Positions 1-5,895 of a stretch of 29,721 nt of DNA are shown piece by piece. A program made the position numbers and the translations under genes. Under the pieces are notes generated by a model. The model did no database searches. It worked only from the letters and a program-made list of their open reading frames with translations, and had not been told where the DNA came from. The number at the start of each line of letters is the position of its first letter. Position 1 is the stretch's first letter. Origin of the DNA: UBA57 sp963577725 (lineage in GTDB: Archaea; Thermoproteota; Nitrososphaeria; Nitrososphaerales; UBA57); assembly GCA_047517285.1 (NCBI GenBank), contig JAKZTE010000008.1, forward strand, positions 1 through 29,721. Reading direction: 5' to 3'.

Positions 1-72
1 TTCGCATTCTTTACCACAGTCGGCGCAGGTAGCTTTGTGCATTTCTCGTTCTTCGTCTCGATTAAATGACAT
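1..72 (-). CDS. Partial small CxxC zinc-binding protein (runs off the window)
   Basis: Only the first 24 codons are inside the window, starting at the ATG at 72-70. The visible residues are polar and include a CxxC pair (CADCGKEC). This resembles the start of the short CxxC-x17-CxxC zinc-ribbon proteins found in archaea and candidate-phyla bacteria, where a second CxxC pair follows; that half is outside the window. An AGGAG sequence lies about 11 nt upstream of the ATG. It heads a minus-strand group of tiny Cys-rich or membrane proteins. The family is inferred from one half-motif, and the function is unknown. Confidence 0.55.
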   Translation of the reverse strand, partial: MSFNRDEEREMHKATCADCGKECE

Positions 73-170
73 TTTATATTATACTCCTATAAGTTCTAAA
101 TCGCATCGCTCTAATAAACTTATTCACGATTAGAATTTTGTGGCTATGTACTCTTTCCCAGGTGTGGCAT

Positions 171-389
171 TTACGCAGTCTTTACAACCATTTTCACTAT
201 TCTTCCCGCAATTGGCGTTATGAATAACGCTATTGGAAAAGAGACAATCATTCCAATCACAAATGATTTCAGCCAAATTATGAGAAAGTCTGACACTAAG
301 CCGATTGACACATAAGTCATTACAAGTGACATGAGAAAAGACATTGCAAATGCCATTATACCTCCGAACAAGATGTCTGACCTATTCAA
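171..389 (-). CDS. DUF2798-like two-helix membrane protein
   Basis: This 72-residue protein is almost entirely hydrophobic. It has two predicted membrane helices (about residues 7-30 and 38-60), and the pattern MSFLMSLVMTY followed by a polar turn and a Pro-containing second helix resembles DUF2798 proteins, whose role is unknown. The reading frame opens with TTG directly after the TAA stop of the upstream zinc-ribbon gene. An internal ATG at residue 12 has GGAGGT only 3 nt before it, so a shorter product is possible. I prefer the TTG start because the first helix begins before residue 12. It is probably co-transcribed with the gene at 390-632. Confidence 0.55.
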   Translation of the reverse strand: MNRSDILFGGIMAFAMSFLMSLVMTYVSIGLVSDFLIIWLKSFVIGMIVSFPIALFITPIAGRIVKMVVKTA

Positions 390-632
390 TTAACCAAGAA
401 ACACCCCACACTGAAAACAAAATCTATGAGAACTCTTTACCTTCGTGTTGCAGTTGTGACAGAATGCGTTCCGACTATCAATAAATGATTCTGGATTTCT
501 CCGAACTTCATTTCTCTCTTTCATTATCTGTAGCTCTTTAGATAGAGCTATGATCAATCTATCATCTCCCAATTTTTTTGCTATCTCTATTTTGTTAAGT
601 ACCTCTAATTCATCTGGTTCTACGTCTGCCAT
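390..632 (-). CDS. Small zinc-ribbon protein
   Basis: This roughly 80-residue protein has an acidic helical N-terminal half (VEPDELEVLNKIEIAKKL) and a C-terminal zinc ribbon with two pairs of cysteines, CHNC and CFQC, spaced like a zinc-ribbon knuckle. I chose the ATG at 632-630, since the only longer start is a TTG three codons upstream. The stop codon touches the TTG start of the downstream DUF2798-like gene, which suggests coupled translation. Such proteins often mediate protein-protein or nucleic-acid contacts, but nothing here shows which. Confidence 0.6.
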   Translation of the reverse strand: MADVEPDELEVLNKIEIAKKLGDDRLIIALSKELQIMKERNEVRRNPESFIDSRNAFCHNCNTKVKSSHRFCFQCGVFLG

Positions 633-658
633 GCCAATCAACTTAATCTCTTGAAAGA

Positions 659-757
659 CTACATAAAAAGTCCTACAGCTAAATATAAAATCATAATCTG
701 ACCGACTATTGAGTGCAATGTTTCAGATTTATTCATAAAAAATTTAACGTGAAACAT
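659..757 (-). CDS. Candidate 32-residue single-helix membrane peptide
   Basis: A short open frame starts at the ATG at 757-755, with a second in-frame ATG at 736-734 giving 25 residues, and ends with TAG at 661-659. The C-terminal half (SIVGQIMILYLAVGLFM) would form one membrane helix that runs to the last residue. It begins 19 nt after the stop of the metallothionein-like peptide on the same strand. No clear Shine-Dalgarno sequence is seen. An ORF this short can arise by chance; support comes from the hydrophobic pattern and from its position in a series of very small genes. Confidence 0.35.
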   Translation of the reverse strand: MFHVKFFMNKSETLHSIVGQIMILYLAVGLFM

Positions 758-776
758 ACACTAAAATATTGCTAAT

Positions 777-824
777 CTACTTGCTTCCGCAATCACAAGA
801 ACTTCCACATTTACAACCGTCCAT
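777..824 (-). CDS. 15-residue metallothionein-like Cys-rich peptide
   Basis: The frame from the ATG at 824-822 to the TAG at 779-777 encodes MDGCKCGSSCDCGSK: four cysteines arranged as two C-x-C pairs with Gly/Ser between. This pattern matches the Cys-rich segments of fungal copper metallothioneins and the N-terminal domain of plant type-1 metallothioneins, which bind Cu(I), Zn or Cd through thiolates. Translation is supported by a strong Shine-Dalgarno sequence, AGGAGG at 838-833, 8 nt before the ATG, in a region where most genes lack one. TATA-like elements (859-866 and 847-855) lie upstream. The peptide could store or buffer copper or zinc in the cytoplasm; that function is inferred from composition only. 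Confidence 0.55.
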   Translation of the reverse strand: MDGCKCGSSCDCGSK

Positions 825-858
825 TTAAACATCCTCCTGATACTATCTATAAAAATCT

Positions 859-1071
859 CTATATAAGAATGTACCAAATCAATGGAAGAAGTACGGCACT
901 AACGAATAGAAATACTATGGTCCATCCAGTAATAGATTTAATGATTGGATTTGAACTATTCTTGACAAATATCTCATAGCTTCCGCACCTAGGGCAGAAT
1001 TCCTCAAAAATTACATCTAATTTAGGACCTTTTCCGGTAAACTCTAACTCACAATCTTTACATTCTAACAT
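859..1071 (-). CDS. Zinc-ribbon protein with a C-terminal membrane anchor
   Basis: This 70-residue protein has an N-terminal zinc ribbon (MLECKDCELEF with CxxC, then CPRCGSYEI with CxxC) and a C-terminal hydrophobic segment of about 23 residues ending ILI, so the ribbon would sit at the membrane surface as a tail-anchored protein. I chose the ATG at 1071-1069 because it places CxxC at the N-terminus and lies about 25 nt from a TATA box. A longer reading up to 1143 would run back through that promoter and overlap the divergent gene. Its partner is unknown. Confidence 0.6.
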   Translation of the reverse strand: MLECKDCELEFTGKGPKLDVIFEEFCPRCGSYEIFVKNSSNPIIKSITGWTIVFLFVSAVLLPLIWYILI

Positions 1072-1091
1072 AGTATCAGCATCCAAGTTTA

Positions 1092-1100
1092 TTATATAAA
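1092..1100. promoter_or_regulatory. Shared TATA-like element of a divergent gene pair
   Basis: The sequence TTATATAAA is nearly palindromic and lies about 25 bp from the minus-strand ATG at 1071 and about 22 bp from the plus-strand ATG at 1118. Both distances suit a leaderless archaeal promoter, so a single element may serve both genes in this 46-bp gap. Confidence 0.5.
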
Positions 1101-1117
1101 AATACATTAAATATTTT

Positions 1118-1807
1118 ATGAATTCCAAAAATGTCCTTGTCATTCAGCATATTGATATTGAGACTCCCGGAATTATTGCAGATTTAATGACAAAAAAAAA
1201 TATAAGTTTTGATTGTAAAAATCTTATTTCTGATTATGAAGATCTTCTAGACTATGACGCTCTAATTATTATGGGGGGTCCCATGAGCGTCAATGAAAAA
1301 TCACGTTATTCATTTATTGAGACTGAGATCGAATTAGTTAAAAAATACCTAGAACTTAAAAAATCTATAATTGGGATATGTCTAGGAAGTCAAATCATTG
1401 CAAGTGCATTGAATAGCTCTATCTACAAAAATTCTCAACAAGAACTTGGTTGGCATGATGTAAAAATTTTCAATACAGAGGATACAATCTTTGAAAACCT
1501 TGATAATGAATTCCTTGCATTCCATTGGCATGGCGATGTCTTTTCATTACCGGATAACTCTATTAAATTAGCTTCTAGTAAAATCTCTGACATTCAAGCA
1601 TTTATTTATGAAAAGACATGTTATGGATTATTGTTTCATTTAGAAATTACGAAAGACATAGTACAAAATATAACTGCTAAATTTGAATCTGATCTTTTAT
1701 TTGAGTCTATTGATAAATCTATTGTACTTTCAAATCTAGACGAAAAAGTAAAAAAAGTTAATTCTACTGGAAAAATAATCTTTAATCGTTGGTTAAATTT
1801 AATCTGA
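1118..1807 (+). CDS. Class I glutamine amidotransferase (GMP synthase-like)
   Basis: This 229-residue protein is a stand-alone class I glutamine amidotransferase domain. The fold hydrolyses glutamine to release ammonia, or is used by relatives as a gamma-glutamyl hydrolase. The catalytic triad is visible: Cys88 in GICLGSQ, His174 and Glu176 in LLFHLEIT. The oxyanion-loop motif MGGPMSV is at 52-58 and FHWHGD at 135-140. Length is normal for the family. No synthetase partner lies beside it, so the ammonia acceptor, if any, is unknown. It is leaderless by position, about 22 nt from the TATA element. Confidence 0.85.
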   Translation: MNSKNVLVIQHIDIETPGIIADLMTKKNISFDCKNLISDYEDLLDYDALIIMGGPMSVNEKSRYSFIETEIELVKKYLELKKSIIGICLGSQIIASALNSSIYKNSQQELGWHDVKIFNTEDTIFENLDNEFLAFHWHGDVFSLPDNSIKLASSKISDIQAFIYEKTCYGLLFHLEITKDIVQNITAKFESDLLFESIDKSIVLSNLDEKVKKVNSTGKIIFNRWLNLI

Positions 1808-1953
1808 CAAAATCTATTGGATACAACAAACAGCCTCCTTACCGAGGTGTGAGACCTAAAAAGATCCCCTGTTATGCTGAAATCCAAATATTATAATACA
1901 TCTATCTGATTTAAAGTTACCGGACAACTAAAATTGTCATTTTATTGGCTATT

Positions 1954-2049
1954 TTACCTTAAAATTTCGTAAAAAAGCAATAAAATTGCTCCTGCAAATA
2001 TAAGTCCGCCAATAATTATTGCTTTTTTAAACATAGGATCTGCAAGCAT
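1954..2049 (-). CDS. Candidate 31-residue single-helix membrane peptide
   Basis: This small frame lies in the 385-bp gap between 1808 and 2192 (ATG at 2049-2047, TAA at 1956-1954). It reads MLADPMFKK, then a smooth hydrophobic helix (AIIIGGLIFAGAILLLFY), then EILR. This is a typical N-in, C-out single-pass layout with charges on both sides. No strong ribosome-binding site is seen. The clean charge/helix/charge pattern makes it more credible than a random frame, but the function is unknown. The rest of the gap shows nothing recognisable apart from AT-rich sequence. Confidence 0.45.
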   Translation of the reverse strand: MLADPMFKKAIIIGGLIFAGAILLLFYEILR

Positions 2050-2192
2050 TTCATTCTTTTAGTTGATTAATCTCTAATAATTGTTATGATTTATCAAATT
2101 TTCTTATTCAGCATATTTATAATATAAATTGTATCTTGCAGAATTATGCCATATGATTATTATGATTTCATATTTTAGGATGTAGGATTGAA

Positions 2193-2573
2193 ATGAATTT
2201 ATTTAATAAAATACTTGATAGCCGAACGATAAACATTACAACGTATAAGAAATCCGGCGATGTAGTACATACACCTGTATGGGTAGTTACCGATGGAACT
2301 TTAGGTTACGTCAGAACATCTAAATCCTCCGGTAAAGTTAAGAGAATAAAGAATAACCACCGTGCAGTTATCGCTACATGCACAAGTTCGGGTAAAATAA
2401 CTGGAGATAAGATTGAAATCAAAGCTGAAGTAATGGAATTAAGTCGTCAAGATTATGAAAGTATAAATAAAAAATTCAGAACAAAATATAATTTACTTTA
2501 CTTTGCAATGAGATTATTCCGACGACTTGAGCCTTATGGCAAATCCGAAATTATCATGTTGAAAGAAAAATAA
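2193..2573 (+). CDS. PPOX-class F420-dependent/FMN-binding protein
   Basis: The 126-residue product is a split-barrel flavin or deazaflavin-binding protein of the pyridoxamine-5'-phosphate-oxidase-like family. The segments VVHTPVWVVTDGTLGYVRT, KVKRIKNNHRAVIATC and GDKIEIKAEVMEL follow the usual strand order: substrate strand, cofactor-contacting KxxRIxxN motif, and barrel closure. Short archaeal and actinobacterial members usually bind F420. It is a soluble single-domain protein of typical length. Its stop codon directly abuts the stop of the convergent membrane gene. Substrate unknown. Confidence 0.75.
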   Translation: MNLFNKILDSRTINITTYKKSGDVVHTPVWVVTDGTLGYVRTSKSSGKVKRIKNNHRAVIATCTSSGKITGDKIEIKAEVMELSRQDYESINKKFRTKYNLLYFAMRLFRRLEPYGKSEIIMLKEK

Positions 2574-2885
2574 TCATTTTTTATAGTATTTTGTAATCTT
2601 TTTTAGAATTCTGTAAATTAGTGCTACTGGAGGGATTGCAAATAACCATAGTATTGTTCGTTTAGGGTTAATTATCGACATTATTATTGCAAAAAAATAG
2701 GAGAACCCGATGGCATAAAGATATTTCAAGCCAGGAATGGCAGATTCAGGTTTAACTGGAATTCTTCCGATTCCGTATGGAAATATTCCAAATAAATCTA
2801 AAATTACATACGTAATGAATATCATTATGAAATAATTTCTAAATTTACGCTGGAATTCATTAATTTTTAAGATTATTTTGTTCAT
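2574..2885 (-). CDS. Hypothetical membrane protein with two to three helices
   Basis: I do not recognise a family for this 103-residue protein. It has a basic N-terminus (MNKIILKINEFQRKFRNYF), a first helix at about residues 18-35, a Gly/Pro-rich external loop, and two more hydrophobic stretches at about 56-73 and 78-94. It ends in a Lys-rich tail (RILKKITKYYKK), consistent with positive-inside topology. A GGAG sequence lies upstream of the ATG. It follows the small gene at 2906-3145 by 20 nt on the same strand and is probably co-transcribed with it. Confidence 0.6.
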   Translation of the reverse strand: MNKIILKINEFQRKFRNYFIMIFITYVILDLFGIFPYGIGRIPVKPESAIPGLKYLYAIGFSYFFAIIMSIINPKRTILWLFAIPPVALIYRILKKITKYYKK

Positions 2886-2905
2886 ACATTTTCTCCATAA
2901 TTGAT

Positions 2906-3145
2906 CTATAGTAATTCTTCGGCCTTTTTTATAATTAATTTTGCTGTATTGAAGATATCAGTTTTATCTTTATCCGAAAGCGTCTTCATGTTTTCACTAT
3001 CTGTCCAGATGCCCAGCATGATTTCTAATTCATTATGGATTTTTTTTGATTTTGTAATATTCTCTTCATCTGCCATTGAATTTGAAATTCTATCATATAA
3101 TGAATTTTTCATTCTATTGATTTCCGTAAAAATCTTTTCGTCCAT
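2906..3145 (-). CDS. Small helical hypothetical protein
   Basis: This 79-residue protein is charged and predicted to be almost all helix (MDEKIFTEINRMKNSLYDR ... TAKLIIKKAEELL), with no cysteines and no membrane segment. I do not recognise it. It is transcribed divergently from the acidic protein at 3179, with only 33 bp between the two start codons, and it precedes the membrane protein at 2574-2885. I preferred this frame over the overlapping plus-strand frame because its residues have normal soluble-protein composition. Confidence 0.55.
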   Translation of the reverse strand: MDEKIFTEINRMKNSLYDRISNSMADEENITKSKKIHNELEIMLGIWTDSENMKTLSDKDKTDIFNTAKLIIKKAEELL

Positions 3146-3148
3146 GGA

Positions 3149-3156
3149 TTTATATA
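3149..3156 (+). promoter_or_regulatory. TATA box for the acidic protein gene
   Basis: TTTATATA lies about 25 bp before the ATG at 3179, the expected position for a leaderless archaeal transcript. The divergent gene starting at 3145 appears to use a separate AT element, AATAAATAA on the minus strand at 3161-3169. The two promoters are therefore interleaved within 33 bp, each lying next to the start codon of the other gene. Confidence 0.5.
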
Positions 3157-3178
3157 TGGATTATTTATTATCACAAAT

Positions 3179-3445
3179 ATGCGTATCGACGAAGATGAAG
3201 AATTTGAAGATGATGAATACGAAGATGAGGAAGTAGATGACGATTTAGCATACAAAATATTATCCGGCTCTGAATCAAAAGTAGAGCGTGAATTAAATAT
3301 ACTCGCTCATGAAGGATGGACTATTGATGAAATGAGCGCATTTGATTCAAACAATGGAACTGTTCTTGTTATAGTAATGTCAATTGTTGCAGAAGATTCA
3401 TTTCAAGCTGAGATAGACAGAGCAAATAATTTACTATATCCATAA
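3179..3445 (+). CDS. Small acidic hypothetical protein
   Basis: The first 22 or so of 88 residues are nearly all Asp, Glu and Tyr (MRIDEDEEFEDDEYEDEEV), followed by a compact domain with a predicted helix-strand pattern (AYKILSGSESKVERELNILAHEGWTIDEM ... TVLVIVMSIV). The pattern of a helix followed by 'GWTIDEMSAFDSNNGTVLVIVM' recalls small ferredoxin-like folds, but I do not recognise the family. The acidic tail may mimic nucleic acid or bind basic partners; this is inference. The TATA box is about 25 bp upstream. Confidence 0.6.
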   Translation: MRIDEDEEFEDDEYEDEEVDDDLAYKILSGSESKVERELNILAHEGWTIDEMSAFDSNNGTVLVIVMSIVAEDSFQAEIDRANNLLYP

Positions 3446-3469
3446 TCAAGTTATTTTGTTGTTTGATTA
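3443..3469 (+). terminator. Weak stem-loop after the acidic protein gene
   Basis: TAATCAA at 3443-3449 can pair with TTGATTA at 3463-3469 (7 bp, 13-nt T-rich loop). The stem starts on the stop codon of the acidic protein gene. It is AT-rich and not very stable, so it may be only a marginal 3'-end signal. Confidence 0.3.
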
Positions 3470-3493
3470 TCAGAACTGACAATCAACTCCATA

Positions 3494-3623
3494 TATTATA
3501 TATATAAATATAATAAAATAATTATCGAATTATTTTTCACTTATGGTTCATGTGAATTTTGATTCGATATCTAAACCCGGGATATTTATCTCGGGAGATT
3601 ATCTCATTTTGATAGTCAATTGA
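3494..3623 (+). other. Strong AT promoter-like run with a 26-codon frame antisense to the PIN-like gene
   Basis: An unusually long run of TATATA/AATAAA (about 3491-3523) has no annotated plus-strand gene after it. An ATG at 3543 opens a 26-codon frame ending TGA at 3621-3623, whose last part is antisense to the final codons of the PIN-like/HExxH gene. The spacing (about 25 nt) fits a leaderless transcript. It may be a small protein, an antisense RNA or chance; the frame resembles nothing I know. Confidence 0.25.
3576..3595 (-). terminator. Stem-loop just after the PIN-like/HExxH gene
   Basis: CCCGGGAT at 3576-3583 pairs with ATCTCGGG at 3588-3595 (8 bp including one G-U), loop ATTT. It begins 3 nt after the stop codon of the minus-strand gene and is much more GC-rich than its surroundings, so it probably marks or protects the 3' end of that transcript. 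Confidence 0.45.
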
Positions 3624-4438
3624 CCGAATTTGTCTTCAGTCCATTTTATATAATTTCTATTTGTTTTTCTGTATTCAATTGCATCTTTACAGATCTTGTG
3701 TATTGATTCGGCATTTTCTTCCCAATAGTTTTGTAATTTCCTGGATATTTTTAGATAACAAGGAGGTTCGTCAAGAAATAACATAGATCTTGCAAGTGTG
3801 AAAATATCCGTGGAGTTTTCAGTCATTGGCAAATCTCCCTTAAACTGTAACAAATGCATTAGTTCATGTCCTATAGTAAAATAAGTTAGTCTTCTTGGAT
3901 TCAACCTAATCTTGTAGTTCTCTTCCCAGGATGCATTTCCATCATTGACATGAGTTATTCCAAGAGTAATTCTATCATCTGATAATTCTGGAAAGTGAAG
4001 TAATGATTCATTAACCATTGTTATGATTTTATTCTTGAATCTAGGCGGAGATGTTTCAAGAGATTTTGATATTATAAGATTAGGGTTATGCTGTGAGATG
4101 TTCTCAATGTCCTCTGTTTTCTCTATCTGAATGAGTAAAACGGGCCTATGTCCTTCATTCCAATAATCAAATTTTGAAATGATTAATTTAGTTATTCCAT
4201 TGTATGAATTAAACCAATCGACATACGATTTCTTGTCTGCAGTGACAAGATCGCAATTATTATTGAGACAGTATTTAGCAATATTCAAATCACTAATATT
4301 ATTATTCATTAATCCTTCTGGAGAATTATCCTTTCCGACTATGTAGATATTATTATATCGAGCCTTGAGTTTCTGCATATTGCTGTGTGCCCAGCCAATT
4401 ACATCATGATCGATTACGACATTGGTCAAATGTGTCAA
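3599..4438 (-). CDS. PIN-like nuclease domain fused to an HExxH metallopeptidase domain
   Basis: The 279 residues fall into two parts. Residues 1-100 look like a PIN or DUF5615-type nuclease fold: Asp10 at the end of strand 1 (VVIDHDV), Asp50 in ISDLNIAKYC and Asp68 in DLVTADKKSY, the usual acidic metal-binding set of PIN RNases. Residues 135-279 carry a zinc-metallopeptidase signature, HELMH at 191-195 (His191, Glu192, His195), followed by DIFTLARS at 211-218, where Asp211 could be a third ligand, and LDEPPCYL at 222-229. I know relatives of the C-terminal domain only as archaeal hypotheticals. An RNase joined to a protease suggests a toxin or stress effector, which is inference. No antitoxin gene adjoins it. 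Confidence 0.65.
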   Translation of the reverse strand: MTHLTNVVIDHDVIGWAHSNMQKLKARYNNIYIVGKDNSPEGLMNNNISDLNIAKYCLNNNCDLVTADKKSYVDWFNSYNGITKLIISKFDYWNEGHRPVLLIQIEKTEDIENISQHNPNLIISKSLETSPPRFKNKIITMVNESLLHFPELSDDRITLGITHVNDGNASWEENYKIRLNPRRLTYFTIGHELMHLLQFKGDLPMTENSTDIFTLARSMLFLDEPPCYLKISRKLQNYWEENAESIHKICKDAIEYRKTNRNYIKWTEDKFGQLTIKMR

Positions 4439-4490
4439 TTGTAGTTTCTGCTCCTTTAACTTTTTCTAAAAAACAAGTAAATAGATAACA

Positions 4491-4579
4491 AGGTGGGAAT
4501 GGGATTTGAACCCATGTATATACGCTTTGCAGGCGCACGCGTAAACCGTTGCAGAATTATATTTCTCCGCCATCCCACC
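4491..4579 (-). tRNA. tRNA-Cys (GCA) with a 16-nt D-arm intron
   Basis: The 7-bp acceptor stem is GGTGGGA (4579-4573) with TCCCACC (4498-4492), the T arm is ATGGG-TTCAAAT-CCCAT, and the anticodon loop is CTGCAAA with GCA at 4530-4528. The discriminator base is U (4491), the normal identity base for tRNA-Cys. CCA is not encoded. The D arm is 16 nt too long. Removing 4564-4549 restores a standard arm (GCG stem, AG, then GG and TTTA) and a 73-nt tRNA. A TATA-like TCTATATAG lies about 25 nt upstream, in the short gap after the SDR gene. Confidence 0.9.
4549..4564 (-). other. Predicted noncanonical intron in tRNA-Cys (D loop)
   Basis: The intron reads AAATATAATTCTGCAA. A relaxed bulge-helix-bulge fits exactly: central helix GCGG (exon)/CTGC (intron), bulges AGA and AAC each cut after the second base, and an inner 3-bp helix AAT/ATT closing a 3-nt loop. 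It leaves ...GCGGAG joined to CGGTTTA. Archaeal splicing endonuclease cuts this type of motif. Position is after tRNA base 15, not the usual 37/38. Confidence 0.75.
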
Positions 4580-4622
4580 GTAAGAAATTTGTGGGAATAA
4601 TACTATATAGATTTGACGGGTG

Positions 4623-5468
4623 TTATGCCACAATACTTTTCGTGTATTCAGATAGTTTTGCAATAACGTCTTTATCAAAAACCTTTTTTGACGCATCTTT
4701 CTGCTTGAATCTATGGAAATATTGGCCAGATACCTTCTCATATTTGTCTGATAACGCTGCTTCTATGATTGGACCTGCTCCTCCTTTAGGAGATAGAATG
4801 AACATGCTCATAATTTTATCCAGTGGCCGCATAAACTTTGGGATCATATATCTGCCAAGATTAGTACTTACAAATCCTGGATGAATTGCATTGCAGGTGA
4901 CTCCTGTTCCTTCCAATTCTTTTGCAATCTCGACAGTATCTATGGTTAATGCCAATTTTGTATCGAAGTATGCACGCCATCCACGCATTCCGTATTTTTC
5001 ATTTAATCTTTGAAAGTCATCGACATTGAGATTTCCCTGCATATGAGCAGTAGATGATGTATTTACTATCCTGGACGGAGGACTCTTTTTTAACATATCC
5101 AATAAAAGTCTGGATAGTAGATATGGCGCAATATAATTTACGGCAAATTGAGTTTCTATTCCTTCACTTGTAATTATTCGTTCTTTTGGAATTATCCCTG
5201 CATTGTTTATCAATATGTCAAGACTATCGTTCTGTTTTTTGAAATTGTCTACAAATTCTCGAATGTCTTTTTGAAGAGACAAATCACATTTGTATACCTG
5301 CATATCATTATTTTTTGTTTTTTTAACGATCAAATCCTTGATTATATTTCCAGATTCTTCACTTCTTGCAACTAGATTGATTTTATGACCGTGCTTAGCT
5401 AAATCTAAAGCTATTTCAGTCCCTATTCCCGACGTTATTCCTGTTATTATTACATTCTTTTGTTTCAC
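4623..5468 (-). CDS. Short-chain dehydrogenase/reductase
   Basis: This 281-residue classical SDR should use NAD(P)(H) to oxidise or reduce a carbonyl/alcohol. Visible motifs are the Rossmann glycine motif TGITSGIG (9-16), NNAG (88-91), catalytic Ser around 138-139 (NTSST), and Tyr167 and Lys171 (YFDTK). Arg35 just after strand 2 (LVARSEES) favours NADP. The overall pattern, with HPGFVSTNL after the active site, is closest to the retinol-dehydrogenase-like group. It is probably transcribed alone; its stop lies 43 bp before the tRNA-Cys gene on the same strand. Substrate unknown. Confidence 0.85.
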   Translation of the reverse strand: MKQKNVIITGITSGIGTEIALDLAKHGHKINLVARSEESGNIIKDLIVKKTKNNDMQVYKCDLSLQKDIREFVDNFKKQNDSLDILINNAGIIPKERIITSEGIETQFAVNYIAPYLLSRLLLDMLKKSPPSRIVNTSSTAHMQGNLNVDDFQRLNEKYGMRGWRAYFDTKLALTIDTVEIAKELEGTGVTCNAIHPGFVSTNLGRYMIPKFMRPLDKIMSMFILSPKGGAGPIIEAALSDKYEKVSGQYFHRFKQKDASKKVFDKDVIAKLSEYTKSIVA

Positions 5469-5526
5469 ATTCTAATCCTACTATTCTAAAATTATTTAAT
5501 ATACTTAACTTTAACACTGGCCTCGA

Positions 5527-5556
5527 ATTTTAGTGATAAAATATCATTACTAAAAT
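5527..5556 (-). terminator. Stem-loop at the end of the small membrane protein gene
   Basis: ATTTTAGT (5527-5534) pairs with ACTAAAAT (5549-5556), followed by an inner 4-bp stem GATA/TATC with a 3-nt bulge (5546-5548) and an AAA loop. It overlaps the stop codon of the 5550-5783 gene and is likely its 3'-end signal. Confidence 0.35.
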
Positions 5557-5783
5557 CTATTGTTTTTAGTTTTATTCGCCCAGACCAATACTACAACAAC
5601 TGAAACGATTGATGTTGCAAATCCTGCAATTGCCGCATTTGTTATCTGTGCGTCAAATATACTGAGAATTAATGGAGTGAATAGGCTTAGTACGGAGGAT
5701 AATTGTGGATATATATACCATCCAACAAAACCGACCATAAATCCTGTAATCCATATAGTTAACAGAGTAGTAATTCTTCCCAT
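5550..5783 (-). CDS. Small two-helix membrane protein, unknown
   Basis: This 77-residue protein has two hydrophobic helices (about residues 5-27 and 50-69) around a middle segment that is itself mostly nonpolar (LSSVLSLFTPLILSIFDAQ). It ends in a polar basic tail, NKTKNNRF. I do not recognise the family. The reverse frame is also open, but this one has the expected membrane-protein pattern and a basic cytoplasmic end. It stands alone, divergent from the AbrB gene. Confidence 0.5.
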   Translation of the reverse strand: MGRITTLLTIWITGFMVGFVGWYIYPQLSSVLSLFTPLILSIFDAQITNAAIAGFATSIVSVVVVLVWANKTKNNRF

Positions 5784-5895
5784 GGATATTGAATGATTAA
5801 CTTATGATTTATTGAATTTGAGTGATTTTCCTTGACTAAATTGTAAAGAATATTTCTGATTGTGCTCAATATTGTTGATTATTCATTGTTTTCAT

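Noticed and set aside
5560..5796. Plus-strand open frame opposite the small membrane protein
   Set aside because: The minus strand has the clear two-helix membrane pattern and a basic tail; the plus-strand residues show no pattern and look like an antisense shadow.
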